From Actinomadura luteofluorescens (GTDB lineage: Bacteria > Actinomycetota > Actinomycetes > Streptosporangiales > Streptosporangiaceae): a stretch of 64,000 nt of DNA. Shown one piece after another: positions 8,013-18,981 of this stretch (position 1 is the first letter of the stretch; each line of letters starts with the position of its first letter). The translations under genes were made by a program, and so were the position numbers. Below the pieces are notes generated by a model, which saw only the letters and a list, made by a program, of their open reading frames with translations, did not search any database and was not told the DNA's origin. The DNA is taken from positions 248,001 through 312,000 of the forward strand of contig NZ_JACCBA010000001.1 of assembly GCF_013409365.1 (NCBI RefSeq). The letters run 5' to 3'.

Positions 8013-8822
8013 TCAGACCGGCAGATCCCGGTACCGGCAGATTTTGACGAACTCGCCCGGGTCCAGGCTGGCACCTCCGACCAAGGCGCCGTCCACGTCG
8101 GCCTTCGCCATGATCCCGGCGACGTTGCCGCCCTTCACCGAACCGCCGTACAGGATACGCGTCTCGTCGGCCGTTCCGCCGTCGTACAGCTCGGCGAGCC
8201 GCGTGCGGATGGCCGAGCAGACCTCCTGCGCGTCCTCCGGGGTGGCGACCTCGCCGGTGCCGATCGCCCAGACCGGCTCGTAGGCGATCACGGTGCGCCG
8301 CACCTGTTCGGCGGAGATCTTCTCCAGCCCGCCGTCGACCTGCGCGAGCACGTGCGGGACGTGCCCGCCGGCCTTGCGGACCTCCAGCCCCTCGCCGACG
8401 CACAGGATCGGGGTGAGGTCGGCGGCGAGCGCGGCCTTGGCCTTGGCGTTGACGACCGCGTCGTCCTCAGCGTGGTACTGGCGCCGCTCGGAGTGCCCGA
8501 CGACGGCGTAGGTGCACCCGAGCTTGGCCAGCATCGCGGCGGAGATCTCGCCCGTGTAGGCGCCGGACGCGTGCTGGGACACGTCCTGCGCGCCGTACTG
8601 GAGGCCGTACTTGTCGGCCTCGATCAGGGTCTGCACCGAGCGGAGCGCGGTGAACGGCGGGATCACCGCGACGTCGACGGCCGCGTAGTCGGCGTCCTTG
8701 AGGGCGAACGCCATCTTCTGGACGAGCGCGATCGCCTCGAGGTGGTTGTTGTTCATCTTCCAGTTGCCGGCCATGAGCGGCTTGCGGCCGCTCGGGGCGC
8801 CGGAAGAGGTCGCGCGGGCCAT
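8013..8822 (-). CDS. tpiA: Triose-phosphate isomerase
   Basis: A 269-residue TIM-barrel enzyme converting dihydroxyacetone phosphate and glyceraldehyde 3-phosphate. The N-terminal lysine loop is [10 protein letters not shown], the catalytic His lies in VVGHSERR, the catalytic Glu in [11 protein letters not shown], and the phosphate loop is YGGSVKGGN. The start is three bases after the pgk stop, so the two are one operon. Confidence 0.98.
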   Translation of the reverse strand: MARATSSGAPSGRKPLMAGNWKMNNNHLEAIALVQKMAFALKDADYAAVDVAVIPPFTALRSVQTLIEADKYGLQYGAQDVSQHASGAYTGEISAAMLAKLGCTYAVVGHSERRQYHAEDDAVVNAKAKAALAADLTPILCVGEGLEVRKAGGHVPHVLAQVDGGLEKISAEQVRRTVIAYEPVWAIGTGEVATPEDAQEVCSAIRTRLAELYDGGTADETRILYGGSVKGGNVAGIMAKADVDGALVGGASLDPGEFVKICRYRDLPV

Positions 8823-8825
8823 CGG

Positions 8826-10013
<1,188 letters not shown>

Positions 10014-10088
10014 CGGGATGCGGTGTCCTTCCGTACACGGCCCCGCCGTGGCCGCGCGTCGCGCGGCCACGGCGGTGACGGGCTTCGG

Positions 10089-11144
<1,056 letters not shown>

Positions 11145-11242
11145 CTACGGTCGATCCGGGGTTCTCCCCCACCTCAGACCCTATCCAATGACCCACGAGT
11201 AGCCGGACACCGGTTTCGTGGGATTCACGGGTGAGGCCGCCT

Positions 11243-11258
11243 TCCCCCACCTGGGGGA
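11243..11258. repeat. Small palindrome between gap and the divergent membrane gene
   Basis: TCCCCCA and TGGGGGA arms flank two bases. It lies in the 222-base divergent region. It could be an operator or merely the end of an upstream transcript; no tract of T follows on either strand. Confidence 0.3.
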
Positions 11259-11277
11259 GCCGCCTCGCCCGCCCCCT

Positions 11278-11315
11278 TTCACGACATAGCACGATCATCA
11301 CTACACTGCCGGGCC
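11278..11315 (+). promoter_or_regulatory. Putative promoter of the three-gene membrane cluster (leaderless)
   Basis: TTCACG at 11278-11283 and TACACT at 11302-11307 are 18 bases apart and resemble -35 and -10 elements. The ATG lies eight bases after the -10, so the transcript would start at or next to the start codon. No Shine-Dalgarno is present, which agrees with a leaderless mRNA. Confidence 0.5.
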
Positions 11316-12059
11316 ATGTGGCGCGGGTGGTCTGTTCTGTTGGCGGGGCTGGTGGGAGCCGTGCTGCTCGGCGGTCCGGCCGCGGCCGCACCCGTTTTGG
11401 AGCGCGCCAAACCGGCGAGCCGCGCGGACGCCATCGCCGCCGCGCTCCGCCGCGACCCCGTGTACGTCACCGACCACGCGCCCCGGGCCCTGCCGCCTGA
11501 CGCCGCCGCGCGGATCCGCGCCTCCGTCGCCCGCCTAAGGGTCCCCGTGTACGTGGCGGTGACGCCGACTTCGGGCCTCGGGCCGCAGAACCCCTCCGAG
11601 TCCTTCGCTTCGCTGCTGCGCGACCGGCTGCGCGAGGACGGCGTCTACATCGTGGTCCCCCCGTCCGGAGGCGGCGGCGAGATCCGCCAGTTCGGCGACG
11701 TCCGCGGCCTCCCGCTGGACGACGCCTGGTCGGCCGCGGAGTCCGAGACCCCCTACGACGCGGGCGCACCGGAGGTGATCGCGCTGTTCGTGGACATCGC
11801 CCTGTCGGGGCACGCCCGGGAGCGCCGCGACCATCCCCGCCCGAGGCCGAAGTCGAAGGTCCGCGAGGCCCTGGACGCCGACGACGCGGCCGACCGGAGG
11901 GCGTCCCGCATCGAATGGGGCCTGTTCGCCCTCGGCACCACGCTCAGCGGGGGCTCGATCCTCGGCCTGCTGGTCGGGCGCCGCGTCCTGCTGGCGAGGC
12001 GGGCGCGCCGGCCGAGGAGACCACCAGCGAAGAAGAACACCAGGAAGGCGCGCAGATGA
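11316..12059 (+). CDS. Secreted-domain membrane protein, first of three paralogues
   Basis: A 247-residue protein not assigned to a characterised family. It has a Sec signal peptide (LLAGLVGAVLLGGPAAAA), an extracytoplasmic domain of about 160 residues, one transmembrane helix near the C-terminus (WGLFALGTTLSGGSILGLLVG) and a very basic tail. The extracytoplasmic domain opens with AALRRDPVYVTDHAPRALP and has PVYVAVTP, patterns shared with the next two genes; the fold resembles TPM-type domains of membrane proteins (weak inference). Unlike its partners it has no cytosolic domain. Its stop overlaps the next start as ATGA. Confidence 0.75.
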   Translation: MWRGWSVLLAGLVGAVLLGGPAAAAPVLERAKPASRADAIAAALRRDPVYVTDHAPRALPPDAAARIRASVARLRVPVYVAVTPTSGLGPQNPSESFASLLRDRLREDGVYIVVPPSGGGGEIRQFGDVRGLPLDDAWSAAESETPYDAGAPEVIALFVDIALSGHARERRDHPRPRPKSKVREALDADDAADRRASRIEWGLFALGTTLSGGSILGLLVGRRVLLARRARRPRRPPAKKNTRKARR

Positions 12060-13372
12060 GGCGGTTCCCGGTGGTGCTGCGGTTCCCGGTGGTGCTCGCC
12101 GCCCTCGTCCTCGCCGCGCTCGCGGCGATCCCCGGCGCCGCCGCGGCCGGCGAGCCCCCGCACGCCTACCACCGGCTCGACCGGGTGGGCGCCGCGCTGG
12201 CCAAGGATCCGCTGTTCGTCGACCCGGACGTCGCGCAGGCGCTCGGCGCGTCCGACCGCGCCCGCCTGCGCGCGGCCATCGCCGGGACGGCGAGGCGGCT
12301 CGGCACGCCGGCGTACGTCGTGGTGATCCCGAACCCGGGCCAGTCGGAGTCGCAGGGCCGCGACGACGCGTTCCTGTTCATGCTGCACGACCGCACGCGC
12401 CGCGACGGCCTCTACGTGATGGCCGACGCGCACGGCGATCTGGAGTCCGAGGCGTTCAACGTGCCGCGCCGGGGCCGGTCCCCCCTGGACGATCTGGACG
12501 AGGAGGACGAGCCGGGCGCCGCGACCCCCGCCGACTCCGAGCACCCGTTCGCCGGGCTCGCCGACCGGATCGCCCGGCGGCTGGACGGCTACGCGGCGGC
12601 GCCCTCGGCGTCCCCCACCCTGCCGCGGCTGTACTCCAGCCCCGACCCGTTCGGGCAGGAGAACACGCTGCGGCCCGACGAACCGGAGATCACGGCGCCG
12701 CTGCTTACCGGCCTCCTGCTCGCCGGGCCGGCAGGGGCCGCGGTCCTGTACGGGCTGGGCATCGGCGTCCTTGCGCTGCGCCGGGGAGGGCCGCGGTCCT
12801 CCCCGGACCGGCCGAAGGCCGGACGGCACGCCCGGGCGCGCACCAAGCCGAGCATGCGCTGGCTGCGCCGGAACGGCGCCAAGGATCTGGAGAGGCTCCG
12901 CCGCCTGCTCGCCACGGCCGACACCCGGCGGGGACGCGCCTACGCCGTGTCCGCCTACGACGCCGCGCAGATCCTCTATGACGACGCCAAGGACGACGAG
13001 AGCAAGGCGATCGACCTCGTCGGCGCGATCGTGCTGGCCCGCCAGGGATGCGTCGCCCTGGCCCGCGACATCGAGGCCCCGCCGTCACCGTGCCTGGTGA
13101 ACCCGCTGCACGGCAGGTCGGTCGTGCGCAAGCGCGTCCGGAAGCTGGAGAAGGACCACGGCGGAGCGCTGCCGAGGCAGTGCCCGCTCTGCGCGAACTG
13201 CCGTGATCTCGACAAGAGGCAGGCGCTGGACGAGCGGCGCCTCCTGCGGATCCCGGGGCCCGGCGGCCACCGACCGCACACCCTCGTCCCGGGCGTGTGG
13301 CGCGAGACGGCATGGGGCGCCCACGGCAAGACCTTCCTCCCGCGTGTGATGAGGTACCTCGGTGTTGACTGA
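12056..13372 (+). CDS. Membrane protein with extracytoplasmic TPM-like and cytosolic Cys/NPLHG domain, second paralogue
   Basis: A 438-residue protein. The signal peptide (FPVVLAALVLAALAAIPGAAAA) is followed by an external domain with AALAKDPLFVDPDVAQALG and TPAYVVVIP, matching the first gene. A transmembrane segment lies at about residues 218-238. The cytosolic part is helical, then has C-LVNPLHG (about residue 346) and a CPLCANC cluster, suggesting a small metal-binding knuckle. The last 60 residues contain VWRETAWGAHGK, with a counterpart (VWAETGYGQL) in the third gene. The ATG overlaps the upstream stop and follows AGGAAGG. Function unknown. Confidence 0.75.
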   Translation: MRRFPVVLRFPVVLAALVLAALAAIPGAAAAGEPPHAYHRLDRVGAALAKDPLFVDPDVAQALGASDRARLRAAIAGTARRLGTPAYVVVIPNPGQSESQGRDDAFLFMLHDRTRRDGLYVMADAHGDLESEAFNVPRRGRSPLDDLDEEDEPGAATPADSEHPFAGLADRIARRLDGYAAAPSASPTLPRLYSSPDPFGQENTLRPDEPEITAPLLTGLLLAGPAGAAVLYGLGIGVLALRRGGPRSSPDRPKAGRHARARTKPSMRWLRRNGAKDLERLRRLLATADTRRGRAYAVSAYDAAQILYDDAKDDESKAIDLVGAIVLARQGCVALARDIEAPPSPCLVNPLHGRSVVRKRVRKLEKDHGGALPRQCPLCANCRDLDKRQALDERRLLRIPGPGGHRPHTLVPGVWRETAWGAHGKTFLPRVMRYLGVD

Positions 13373-14573
13373 ACCGTCCCCCGGCGAACGGCTGGCCGCC
13401 GCCCTGCGCCGCTCCCCCGTCCACGTCGATCCGTCCCTGGCGTCCGCGCTCCCCGCAGCGGCCCGCCGCACGCTCATCGCCAAGCTGCGCAAGGCGCCCG
13501 CGCCGGTCTTCGTCGTGCTGGTCCCCATCGTCAAGGGCGGCACGTGGACGGACGCCGAGCAGCTCGCGACCGTCGTCCACGACCGCCTGGGCCGCGATGG
13601 GATCTTCATCACCTTCGACGACGACTCCCAGGACCTGAGGGCGCGCGAGTGGGGCGGCGACCACCGCGCCGACCGCGCCGCCTGGGCGGTCACCCTGGAC
13701 CGCGCCATGGACGACGCGCCGCTCGCCGCCCGGCTGTCCCGCGTCGCCGACCTGATCGTCTCCGGCACCGGCCAGCAGGAGTACGACCGGGTCTCCGCCG
13801 AGATCGACAAGCGCTACAAGGCCCGGCACGGCACCTCGCCGCCCGGCCGCGGGGACGGGGACGGCGGGGGCGGGCTCGCGGTGCCCCTCGGCGCGGGCGC
13901 GGCGGTCGCCGTCGCGGCCGGCGCCGGGTTCCTGCTGTGGCGGCGGCGCCGGATGGCCTCGGTCCGCCGCGAGGGCGAGGGGCTGCTGATGCCCCGCACG
14001 GTGTTCGCCACGGCGAACCGCGCCACCGAGGACCAGCTCCGCGCGCAGGCGTCCCGCGAGGTCATCGCGTTCGGCGAGCTGCTGGACGACAGCGCCGTCC
14101 CGACCTCCGAGGAGCGCGCCCGCACCCTGGTGGCCCGCGCCCTGGACGCCTACCAGGCCGCGGGGAAGACCCTGGACGCGGCGCAGGGCGTCCCCGACCT
14201 GGCGGGCGTCCTGGTCCTGCTCGACCAGGGCCGCGACGCCCTCGCCTCCGCGCAGGCCGTCGCGAAGGGCCGGCCCGAGATCCCGCCCGTCCCGCTGTGC
14301 TTCTTCAACCCGCTCCACGGCGACGCGGCCGCCGAGCTCGACTGGCGGCCCCTCGGCTCCCGCAGGCGGCTGAGCGTCCGCACCTGCCGCCCGTGCGCCC
14401 GCGCCGCCCGCGACAAGCGCGCCCCCGAGGTCCTCACCGACCGCCGCGACGGCCGCGAGGTCCCCTACTACGAGGCCGACCCGTCCCGCAGCGTGTGGGC
14501 CGAGACCGGCTACGGCCAGCTCCGCGACGACCTCATCGAGCGCGTGCTGCGCGGTGACAACACCCCCCGCTGA
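13362..14573 (+). CDS. Membrane protein with Cys/NPLHG cytosolic domain, third paralogue, no signal peptide
   Basis: A 403-residue protein. It starts directly in the shared domain (AALRRSPVHVDPSLASALP, then PVFVVLVPI) with no signal peptide, although a single transmembrane helix (about residues 170-192) is followed by WRRRRM, which predicts the C-terminus inside. The cytosolic part has long helices, then C-FFNPLHG (about residue 311) and CRPC, parallel to the second gene, and ends with VWAETGYGQLRDDLIERVL. GTG is taken as start, overlapping the upstream gene by 11 bases; TTG is next in frame. Function unknown; the overlaps imply one operon and probably one complex. Confidence 0.72.
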   Translation: MLTEPSPGERLAAALRRSPVHVDPSLASALPAAARRTLIAKLRKAPAPVFVVLVPIVKGGTWTDAEQLATVVHDRLGRDGIFITFDDDSQDLRAREWGGDHRADRAAWAVTLDRAMDDAPLAARLSRVADLIVSGTGQQEYDRVSAEIDKRYKARHGTSPPGRGDGDGGGGLAVPLGAGAAVAVAAGAGFLLWRRRRMASVRREGEGLLMPRTVFATANRATEDQLRAQASREVIAFGELLDDSAVPTSEERARTLVARALDAYQAAGKTLDAAQGVPDLAGVLVLLDQGRDALASAQAVAKGRPEIPPVPLCFFNPLHGDAAAELDWRPLGSRRRLSVRTCRPCARAARDKRAPEVLTDRRDGREVPYYEADPSRSVWAETGYGQLRDDLIERVLRGDNTPR

Positions 14574-14636
14574 CCGCACGCCCCCGAATGTTTACCGTCC
14601 CTTCACCGGCGGCGGTCCGACGGCAGGGCGCGCCGG

Positions 14637-16502
14637 GTGTGTGGTGGGAACGTGGCCCATCGATCTTGGCGAGGCGCCCGCGGCGCGGGGTGCGCCGCGC
14701 TCCTGCTCGCGCTGTCGTGCGGCTGCCACGGCGCCGCCCCGCACGCCGTCCCGGTGACGGCGCGCGGCACGGCGCGGGCCGTCTGCCTCGGCTACAACGG
14801 CCTGGACAGGGTGAACCCGGCGGCGCGGGTCCGCGCGGGCCGGTTCGCCACACCGAGCGCCGCCCCCGTCCGCGTCGCCGACGGGACGGACGTGGACTGG
14901 AGCCGCGACCCGTACGGCGACCGGTCGTGGCAGCTCTGGTTGCACTCCCTCGAATGGCTCGGCGGCCTCATCAGGGAGTACGAGCGGGCGGGCGACCGCG
15001 CCGCGCTGCGGACGGCCGCGGGCATCGCCCGGGACTGGCTCGCCGACAACGCCCGCCCCGGACGGCTCCCCGAACACCGGCGCGAGGCGATCAGGGAGGC
15101 CGCCAAGTTCCGCCTCGCCACCCTCGTCTGCCTCAGGCGGCACCTGACCGGACGGTGGCTGGACGAGGCCATCGCCTCCCACGCGCGGTGGCTGGCCCGC
15201 CCCGAGCACTACTCGGGGCCCTGGAACCACGGCACCGACGAGGCGATGACGCTCATGACGGCGGGCTGCGGCATCGGCCGGCAGGACCTCGCCGACCTCG
15301 GCCACCGGCGCCTGCTCGACGCGATCCTCGCCCCGCCCGGCGGCGCGCGGCCGGCCGTCGACGACGAGGGCGCCGGCAACGAGCAGTCCGCGCACTACGC
15401 CGTCTACAACCGGAGCAGGTGGCGGCTCGCCTTCCACGTGATGCGCGAGTGCGGCCGTCCCGTCCCCGCCGAGCTCGTCCGCCGGCTCGGCCTGCTGGAC
15501 GAGTTCATCGCCTTCCAGACCACGCCCGCCGGGGACCTGCTCCAGATCGGTGAGTCGTACGCGGGCAGAGCCTCCGCCATCGACAGCCCTGGAACGGGAC
15601 CGCTCAGGTACGTCGCGACGCAGGGCGCGCAAGGCGTCCCGCCCAAGGAGCGAGCGCGCGTCTACGGCGCCGGGTACGTGATGGGCAGGTCCGGCTGGGG
15701 ACGGGAGGGCCGCCCGTTCGCCGACGAGATGTCCTACACGGCGCGCTTCGGCCCGGCCCGGTACGCGCACGGGCAGAACGACCACATGGCGCTCACCTTC
15801 CATGCGCTCGGCCGCGACATCCTCGTCCCGAGCGGCAACATCGGCTACAGCGACACGACCTGGCGGAGGTGGCTGGCCTCGCCGGAGGCGCACAACACGC
15901 TCGTCGTGCGCGGCGTCCCGTTCCGCGAGAACGCGGCGACGGCCCTGGTCGCGCACGAGTTACGGCGTGGCGCCGACACGTTCCGGTTCTCCGACACCGC
16001 CTTCGCGGGCACGACCCGCTCCCGCTCGGTGCTCGCCGCGTCCGATCCCGACGCCGTCGCCGTGCTGGACGAGGTGCGCTCCGCCGCCCCCCGCCCCGTC
16101 GAGCAGCTCTGGCACCTGCCCGCGGCGTTCACCGCCGTCCCGGACGAATCCGGCGCCATCGCCACCGCGGGCCCCGTCCGCGTCTACTTCCTCCGGTTAC
16201 CGCTCCCCGGCACGACGAGCGGCCCCACCAGGATCGTCCGGGGCTCCCTCACCCCGAGGCAGGGCTGGATCGCCCCCTCCGCCCGCACGAGGCTCCCCGC
16301 CCCGGTGGTCTCCTTCACCGCACGGGGCGGAACCCCACCGGCCCGCATGCTGACCCTGATCGCGCCCGTCCGCGGCGAAGCGCGTCCAAGCGTCCGAACC
16401 CGCGTGCTCGATGACGGAACACTCCGCGTGGAGGCGGCCTTCTCCGGTCACCACCTGACCTTCGAGGCCGCCCCCGACGGCACCCTCCACCGCCTCCCCT
16501 GA
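14637..16502 (+). CDS. Heparinase II/III family protein, exported
   Basis: A 621-residue protein with the heparinase II/III layout: an N-terminal signal region (ALLLALSCGC), an alpha/alpha-toroid domain to about residue 330 (WNHGTDEAMTLMTAG, NEQSAHYAVYN), then a beta-sandwich domain with RYAHGQNDHMALTFHALGRDILVPSG and SPEAHNTLVV. These conserved His/Asn/Tyr segments belong to polysaccharide lyases that cleave uronate-containing glycans, so a secreted or cell-surface lyase is likely. GTG at 14637 is used, but GTG at 14652 is an equally good start. It lies 63 bases after the membrane trio, so co-transcription is possible. Confidence 0.83.
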   Translation: MCGGNVAHRSWRGARGAGCAALLLALSCGCHGAAPHAVPVTARGTARAVCLGYNGLDRVNPAARVRAGRFATPSAAPVRVADGTDVDWSRDPYGDRSWQLWLHSLEWLGGLIREYERAGDRAALRTAAGIARDWLADNARPGRLPEHRREAIREAAKFRLATLVCLRRHLTGRWLDEAIASHARWLARPEHYSGPWNHGTDEAMTLMTAGCGIGRQDLADLGHRRLLDAILAPPGGARPAVDDEGAGNEQSAHYAVYNRSRWRLAFHVMRECGRPVPAELVRRLGLLDEFIAFQTTPAGDLLQIGESYAGRASAIDSPGTGPLRYVATQGAQGVPPKERARVYGAGYVMGRSGWGREGRPFADEMSYTARFGPARYAHGQNDHMALTFHALGRDILVPSGNIGYSDTTWRRWLASPEAHNTLVVRGVPFRENAATALVAHELRRGADTFRFSDTAFAGTTRSRSVLAASDPDAVAVLDEVRSAAPRPVEQLWHLPAAFTAVPDESGAIATAGPVRVYFLRLPLPGTTSGPTRIVRGSLTPRQGWIAPSARTRLPAPVVSFTARGGTPPARMLTLIAPVRGEARPSVRTRVLDDGTLRVEAAFSGHHLTFEAAPDGTLHRLP

Positions 16503-16572
16503 CCGGCATCCACATTCAGCGCTCTCGGACGCGCCACGCCCGGACGCTCTTGGAGTCGACCTGAGCGAGGCC

Positions 16573-16750
16573 GCGGGCCGGGCGGCCGGAAGGCGCTCCA
16601 AGCGCCTGGAGGTCGCCCGGCCCGCCGAGCCGGGCGACCGCAGCGACACGACAAGAGCCCGCACGGGCACAACACGCCAGCACCGTGGCGTGAGGATCGC
16701 CCGGCTCGCAACGGGGGTTCCAGGGGGTCGCCCCCCTGGGCGAACACAGC
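16573..16750 (+). repeat. Dispersed structured repeat, family A, copy 1
   Basis: A 178-base unit, repeated immediately downstream. Arms CGAGCCGGGCGA (16626-16637) and TCGCCCGGCTCG (16697-16708) are perfect 12-base inverted repeats enclosing a shorter inner pairing. They are followed by a GC hairpin (CCAGGGGG-TCG-CCCCCCTGG). The copy lies in the gap between the convergent heparinase-like gene and whiA. No coding potential is supported; nothing else is seen in the first 70 bases of the gap. Confidence 0.85.
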
Positions 16751-16912
16751 GCGGGCCGGGCGGCCGGAAGGCGCTCCAAGCGCCTGGAGGTCGCCCGACC
16801 CGCCGAGCCGGGCGACCGCAGCGACACGTCACGAACCCGCACGGGCACAACACGCCAGCACCGTGGCGTGAGGATCGCCCGGCTCGCAACGGGGGATTGG
16901 GGGTCGCCCCCC
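16751..16912 (+). repeat. Dispersed structured repeat, family A, copy 2
   Basis: Tandem copy of the previous unit, nearly identical over its first 150 bases. The 12-base arms are at 16804-16815 and 16875-16886. It ends with a GGGGGTCGCCCCCC hairpin six bases before the whiA stop codon. A third, inverted copy is present near 45.7 kb. Confidence 0.85.
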
Positions 16913-16918
16913 AGAAAA

Positions 16919-17899
16919 CTACTGCGCGAGCATGTCGGCGGTGAGGTTGGCCTCGGTGCCGGGGATGCCCTGGTCGCCGGCGCGCTTGTCGGCCATGGCC
17001 AGGAGGCGGCGGATGCGGCCGGCGATGGCGTCCTTGGTGAGGGGCGGGTCGGCGAGCTGGCCGAGCTCCTCCAGGGACGCCTGCTTGTGCTCCAGGCGGA
17101 GGCGGCCGGCGTTGACGAGGTGCTCGGGGGCGTCGTCGCCGAGGATCTCCAGCGCGCGGGCGACGCGGGCCCCGGCGGCGACGGCGGCGCGGGCGGAGCG
17201 GCGCAGGTTGGCGTCGTCGAAGTTGGCGAGGCGGTTGGCGGTGGCGCGGACCTCGCGGCGCATCCGCCGCTCCTCCCAGGCCAGGTAGCTGTCGTGGGCG
17301 CCGAGCCGGGTGAGCAGGGCGCCGATCGCGTCGCCGTCGCGGACGACGACGCGGTCGACGCCGCGGACCTCGCGGGCCTTTGCGTGGATCTTCAGGCGGC
17401 GGGCGGCGCCGACGAGGGCGAGCGCTGCCTCGGGGCCGGGGCAGGTCACCTCCAGCGACATGGAGCGGCCGGGTTCGGTGAGGGAGCCGTGCGCCAGGAA
17501 CGCGCCGCGCCAGGCCGACTCGGCGTCGCAGGCGGCGCCCGCGACGACGTGCCGGGGCAGGCCGCGGACGGGCCGGCCGTTGTTGTCGATGAGGCCGGTC
17601 TGCCGGGCGAGCGACTCGCCGTCCCGGAAGACGCGCACGACGTAGCGGTTGCCCTTGCGCAGGCCGCTCGGCGCGAGCACGACGACCTCGGAGGTGTGCC
17701 CGAACACCTCCGAGATGTCCTTGATCAGCCGCCGCGCCGCCACCCCGGTGTCGATCTCGGCCTCGATCACGATGCGGCCGCTGACCAGGTGCAGGCCGCC
17801 GGCGAACCGCAGCAGCGTCGAGACCTCGGCCTTGCGGCAGCACGGCTTCAGCACCGTGAGCCTGCTCAGCTCGTCCTTGACCACACCGGTCATCGCCAT
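16919..17899 (-). CDS. whiA: DNA-binding sporulation/cell-division regulator WhiA
   Basis: A 326-residue protein with the WhiA order: an N-terminal LAGLIDADG-like homing-endonuclease-derived region ([22 protein letters not shown]) and a C-terminal HTH ([26 protein letters not shown]). In Streptomyces WhiA acts with WhiB to start sporulation septation. The ATG giving [11 protein letters not shown] follows GGGGGAGGG. It is the last gene of the uvrC-rapZ-yvcK-whiA run. Confidence 0.97.
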   Translation of the reverse strand: MAMTGVVKDELSRLTVLKPCCRKAEVSTLLRFAGGLHLVSGRIVIEAEIDTGVAARRLIKDISEVFGHTSEVVVLAPSGLRKGNRYVVRVFRDGESLARQTGLIDNNGRPVRGLPRHVVAGAACDAESAWRGAFLAHGSLTEPGRSMSLEVTCPGPEAALALVGAARRLKIHAKAREVRGVDRVVVRDGDAIGALLTRLGAHDSYLAWEERRMRREVRATANRLANFDDANLRRSARAAVAAGARVARALEILGDDAPEHLVNAGRLRLEHKQASLEELGQLADPPLTKDAIAGRIRRLLAMADKRAGDQGIPGTEANLTADMLAQ

Positions 17900-17960
17900 C
17901 TGATGAACCCTCCCCCTATCGGACTTCCAGCAGTCTGGCCGATCCCGGCCGCGCCGGTCG

Positions 17961-18929
17961 TCACTCGGTGAATATCTGTACGAAGGCTTGGGCCAGACGG
18001 GCGGGTTCATGACGCGGCGATCCGTCGTCGGCGGCGACGTCGGCGAGCACGAGGCGTCCGCCGAGGTCCTGCACGGCCTTGTCGAGGGCGTCCGGGTCGT
18101 CCACCACCGCGCGGTCGGCGAGGACGACGTCCACGCGAAGGTCGGGCGCGTGCGCCTGGAGCACCTCCAGGTGGGTCTGCGGCGAGAAGTCGTCGGTCTC
18201 GCCGGGCTGCTGCGCGAGGTTCAGCGCGACGACGCGGCGGGCGCGGGAGGTGGTGAGGGCACGGGCCAGCGCGGGCACCTTCAGGTGCGGCAGGACGCTG
18301 GTGAACCACGAGCCGGGCCCGAACACGATCCAGTCGGCGTCGTCGACGGCGGCGAGGGCCTCCGGGCAGGCGGGCGGATCGGCCGGCACCAGCGAGACGC
18401 CGAGCACGCTGCCGGGCGTCCTCGCGCACGCCACCTGCCCCTTGACATGGGCGATCTCGTCGGGCCTGGCGGGATCGGCGCCGCGCACCTCGGCGACGAT
18501 GTCCATCGGGACGGCGGCCATCGGCAGCACGCGGCCGTGCGCCCCGAGCAGCCGGCCGACCCAGTCGAGGCCGGCGACGGTGGAGCCGGGCGAGGCGCCG
18601 TCGCCGCCGAGCAGCTCCCACAGCGCGACGATGAGCAGGTTGCCGACGGCGTGGCCGCGCAGGTCGCCCTCGCTGCGGAAGCGGTGCTGGACGACGTCGC
18701 GCCAGGTCTGCCCCCATTCGTCGTCGCCGCAGAGGGCGGCGAGCGCCATCCGCAGGTCGCCGGGCGGCAGCACGCCGAGCTCGCGGCGCAGCCGGCCGCT
18801 GGAGCCGCCGTCGTCGGCGACGGTGACGATCGCGGTCAGCCGGTCGGTGACGCGGCGCAGCGCCGACAGCGACGCGTAGAGGCCGTGGCCCCCGCCGAGC
18901 GCGACGACCTTCGGGCCGAGGGGCTTCAC
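17961..18929 (-). CDS. yvcK: Gluconeogenesis factor YvcK/CofD-like protein
   Basis: A 322-residue protein with the UPF0052/YvcK motifs: [44 protein letters not shown] and [16 protein letters not shown]. The family binds UDP-sugars and affects central carbon metabolism and cell shape. A GTG start is used, giving [14 protein letters not shown]; longer versions would run into rapZ. It sits between rapZ and whiA as in other actinobacteria. Confidence 0.95.
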   Translation of the reverse strand: MKPLGPKVVALGGGHGLYASLSALRRVTDRLTAIVTVADDGGSSGRLRRELGVLPPGDLRMALAALCGDDEWGQTWRDVVQHRFRSEGDLRGHAVGNLLIVALWELLGGDGASPGSTVAGLDWVGRLLGAHGRVLPMAAVPMDIVAEVRGADPARPDEIAHVKGQVACARTPGSVLGVSLVPADPPACPEALAAVDDADWIVFGPGSWFTSVLPHLKVPALARALTTSRARRVVALNLAQQPGETDDFSPQTHLEVLQAHAPDLRVDVVLADRAVVDDPDALDKAVQDLGGRLVLADVAADDGSPRHEPARLAQAFVQIFTE

Positions 18930-18981
18930 CGTGCCGTTTCTCTCCTCGTCCGGGACCCCCGCCGGGTCCCGGCGCGGGCCG

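Noticed and set aside
16503..16918. Small frames within the tandem family A units
   Set aside because: They appear because the two units are identical; no start site or conserved protein signal.
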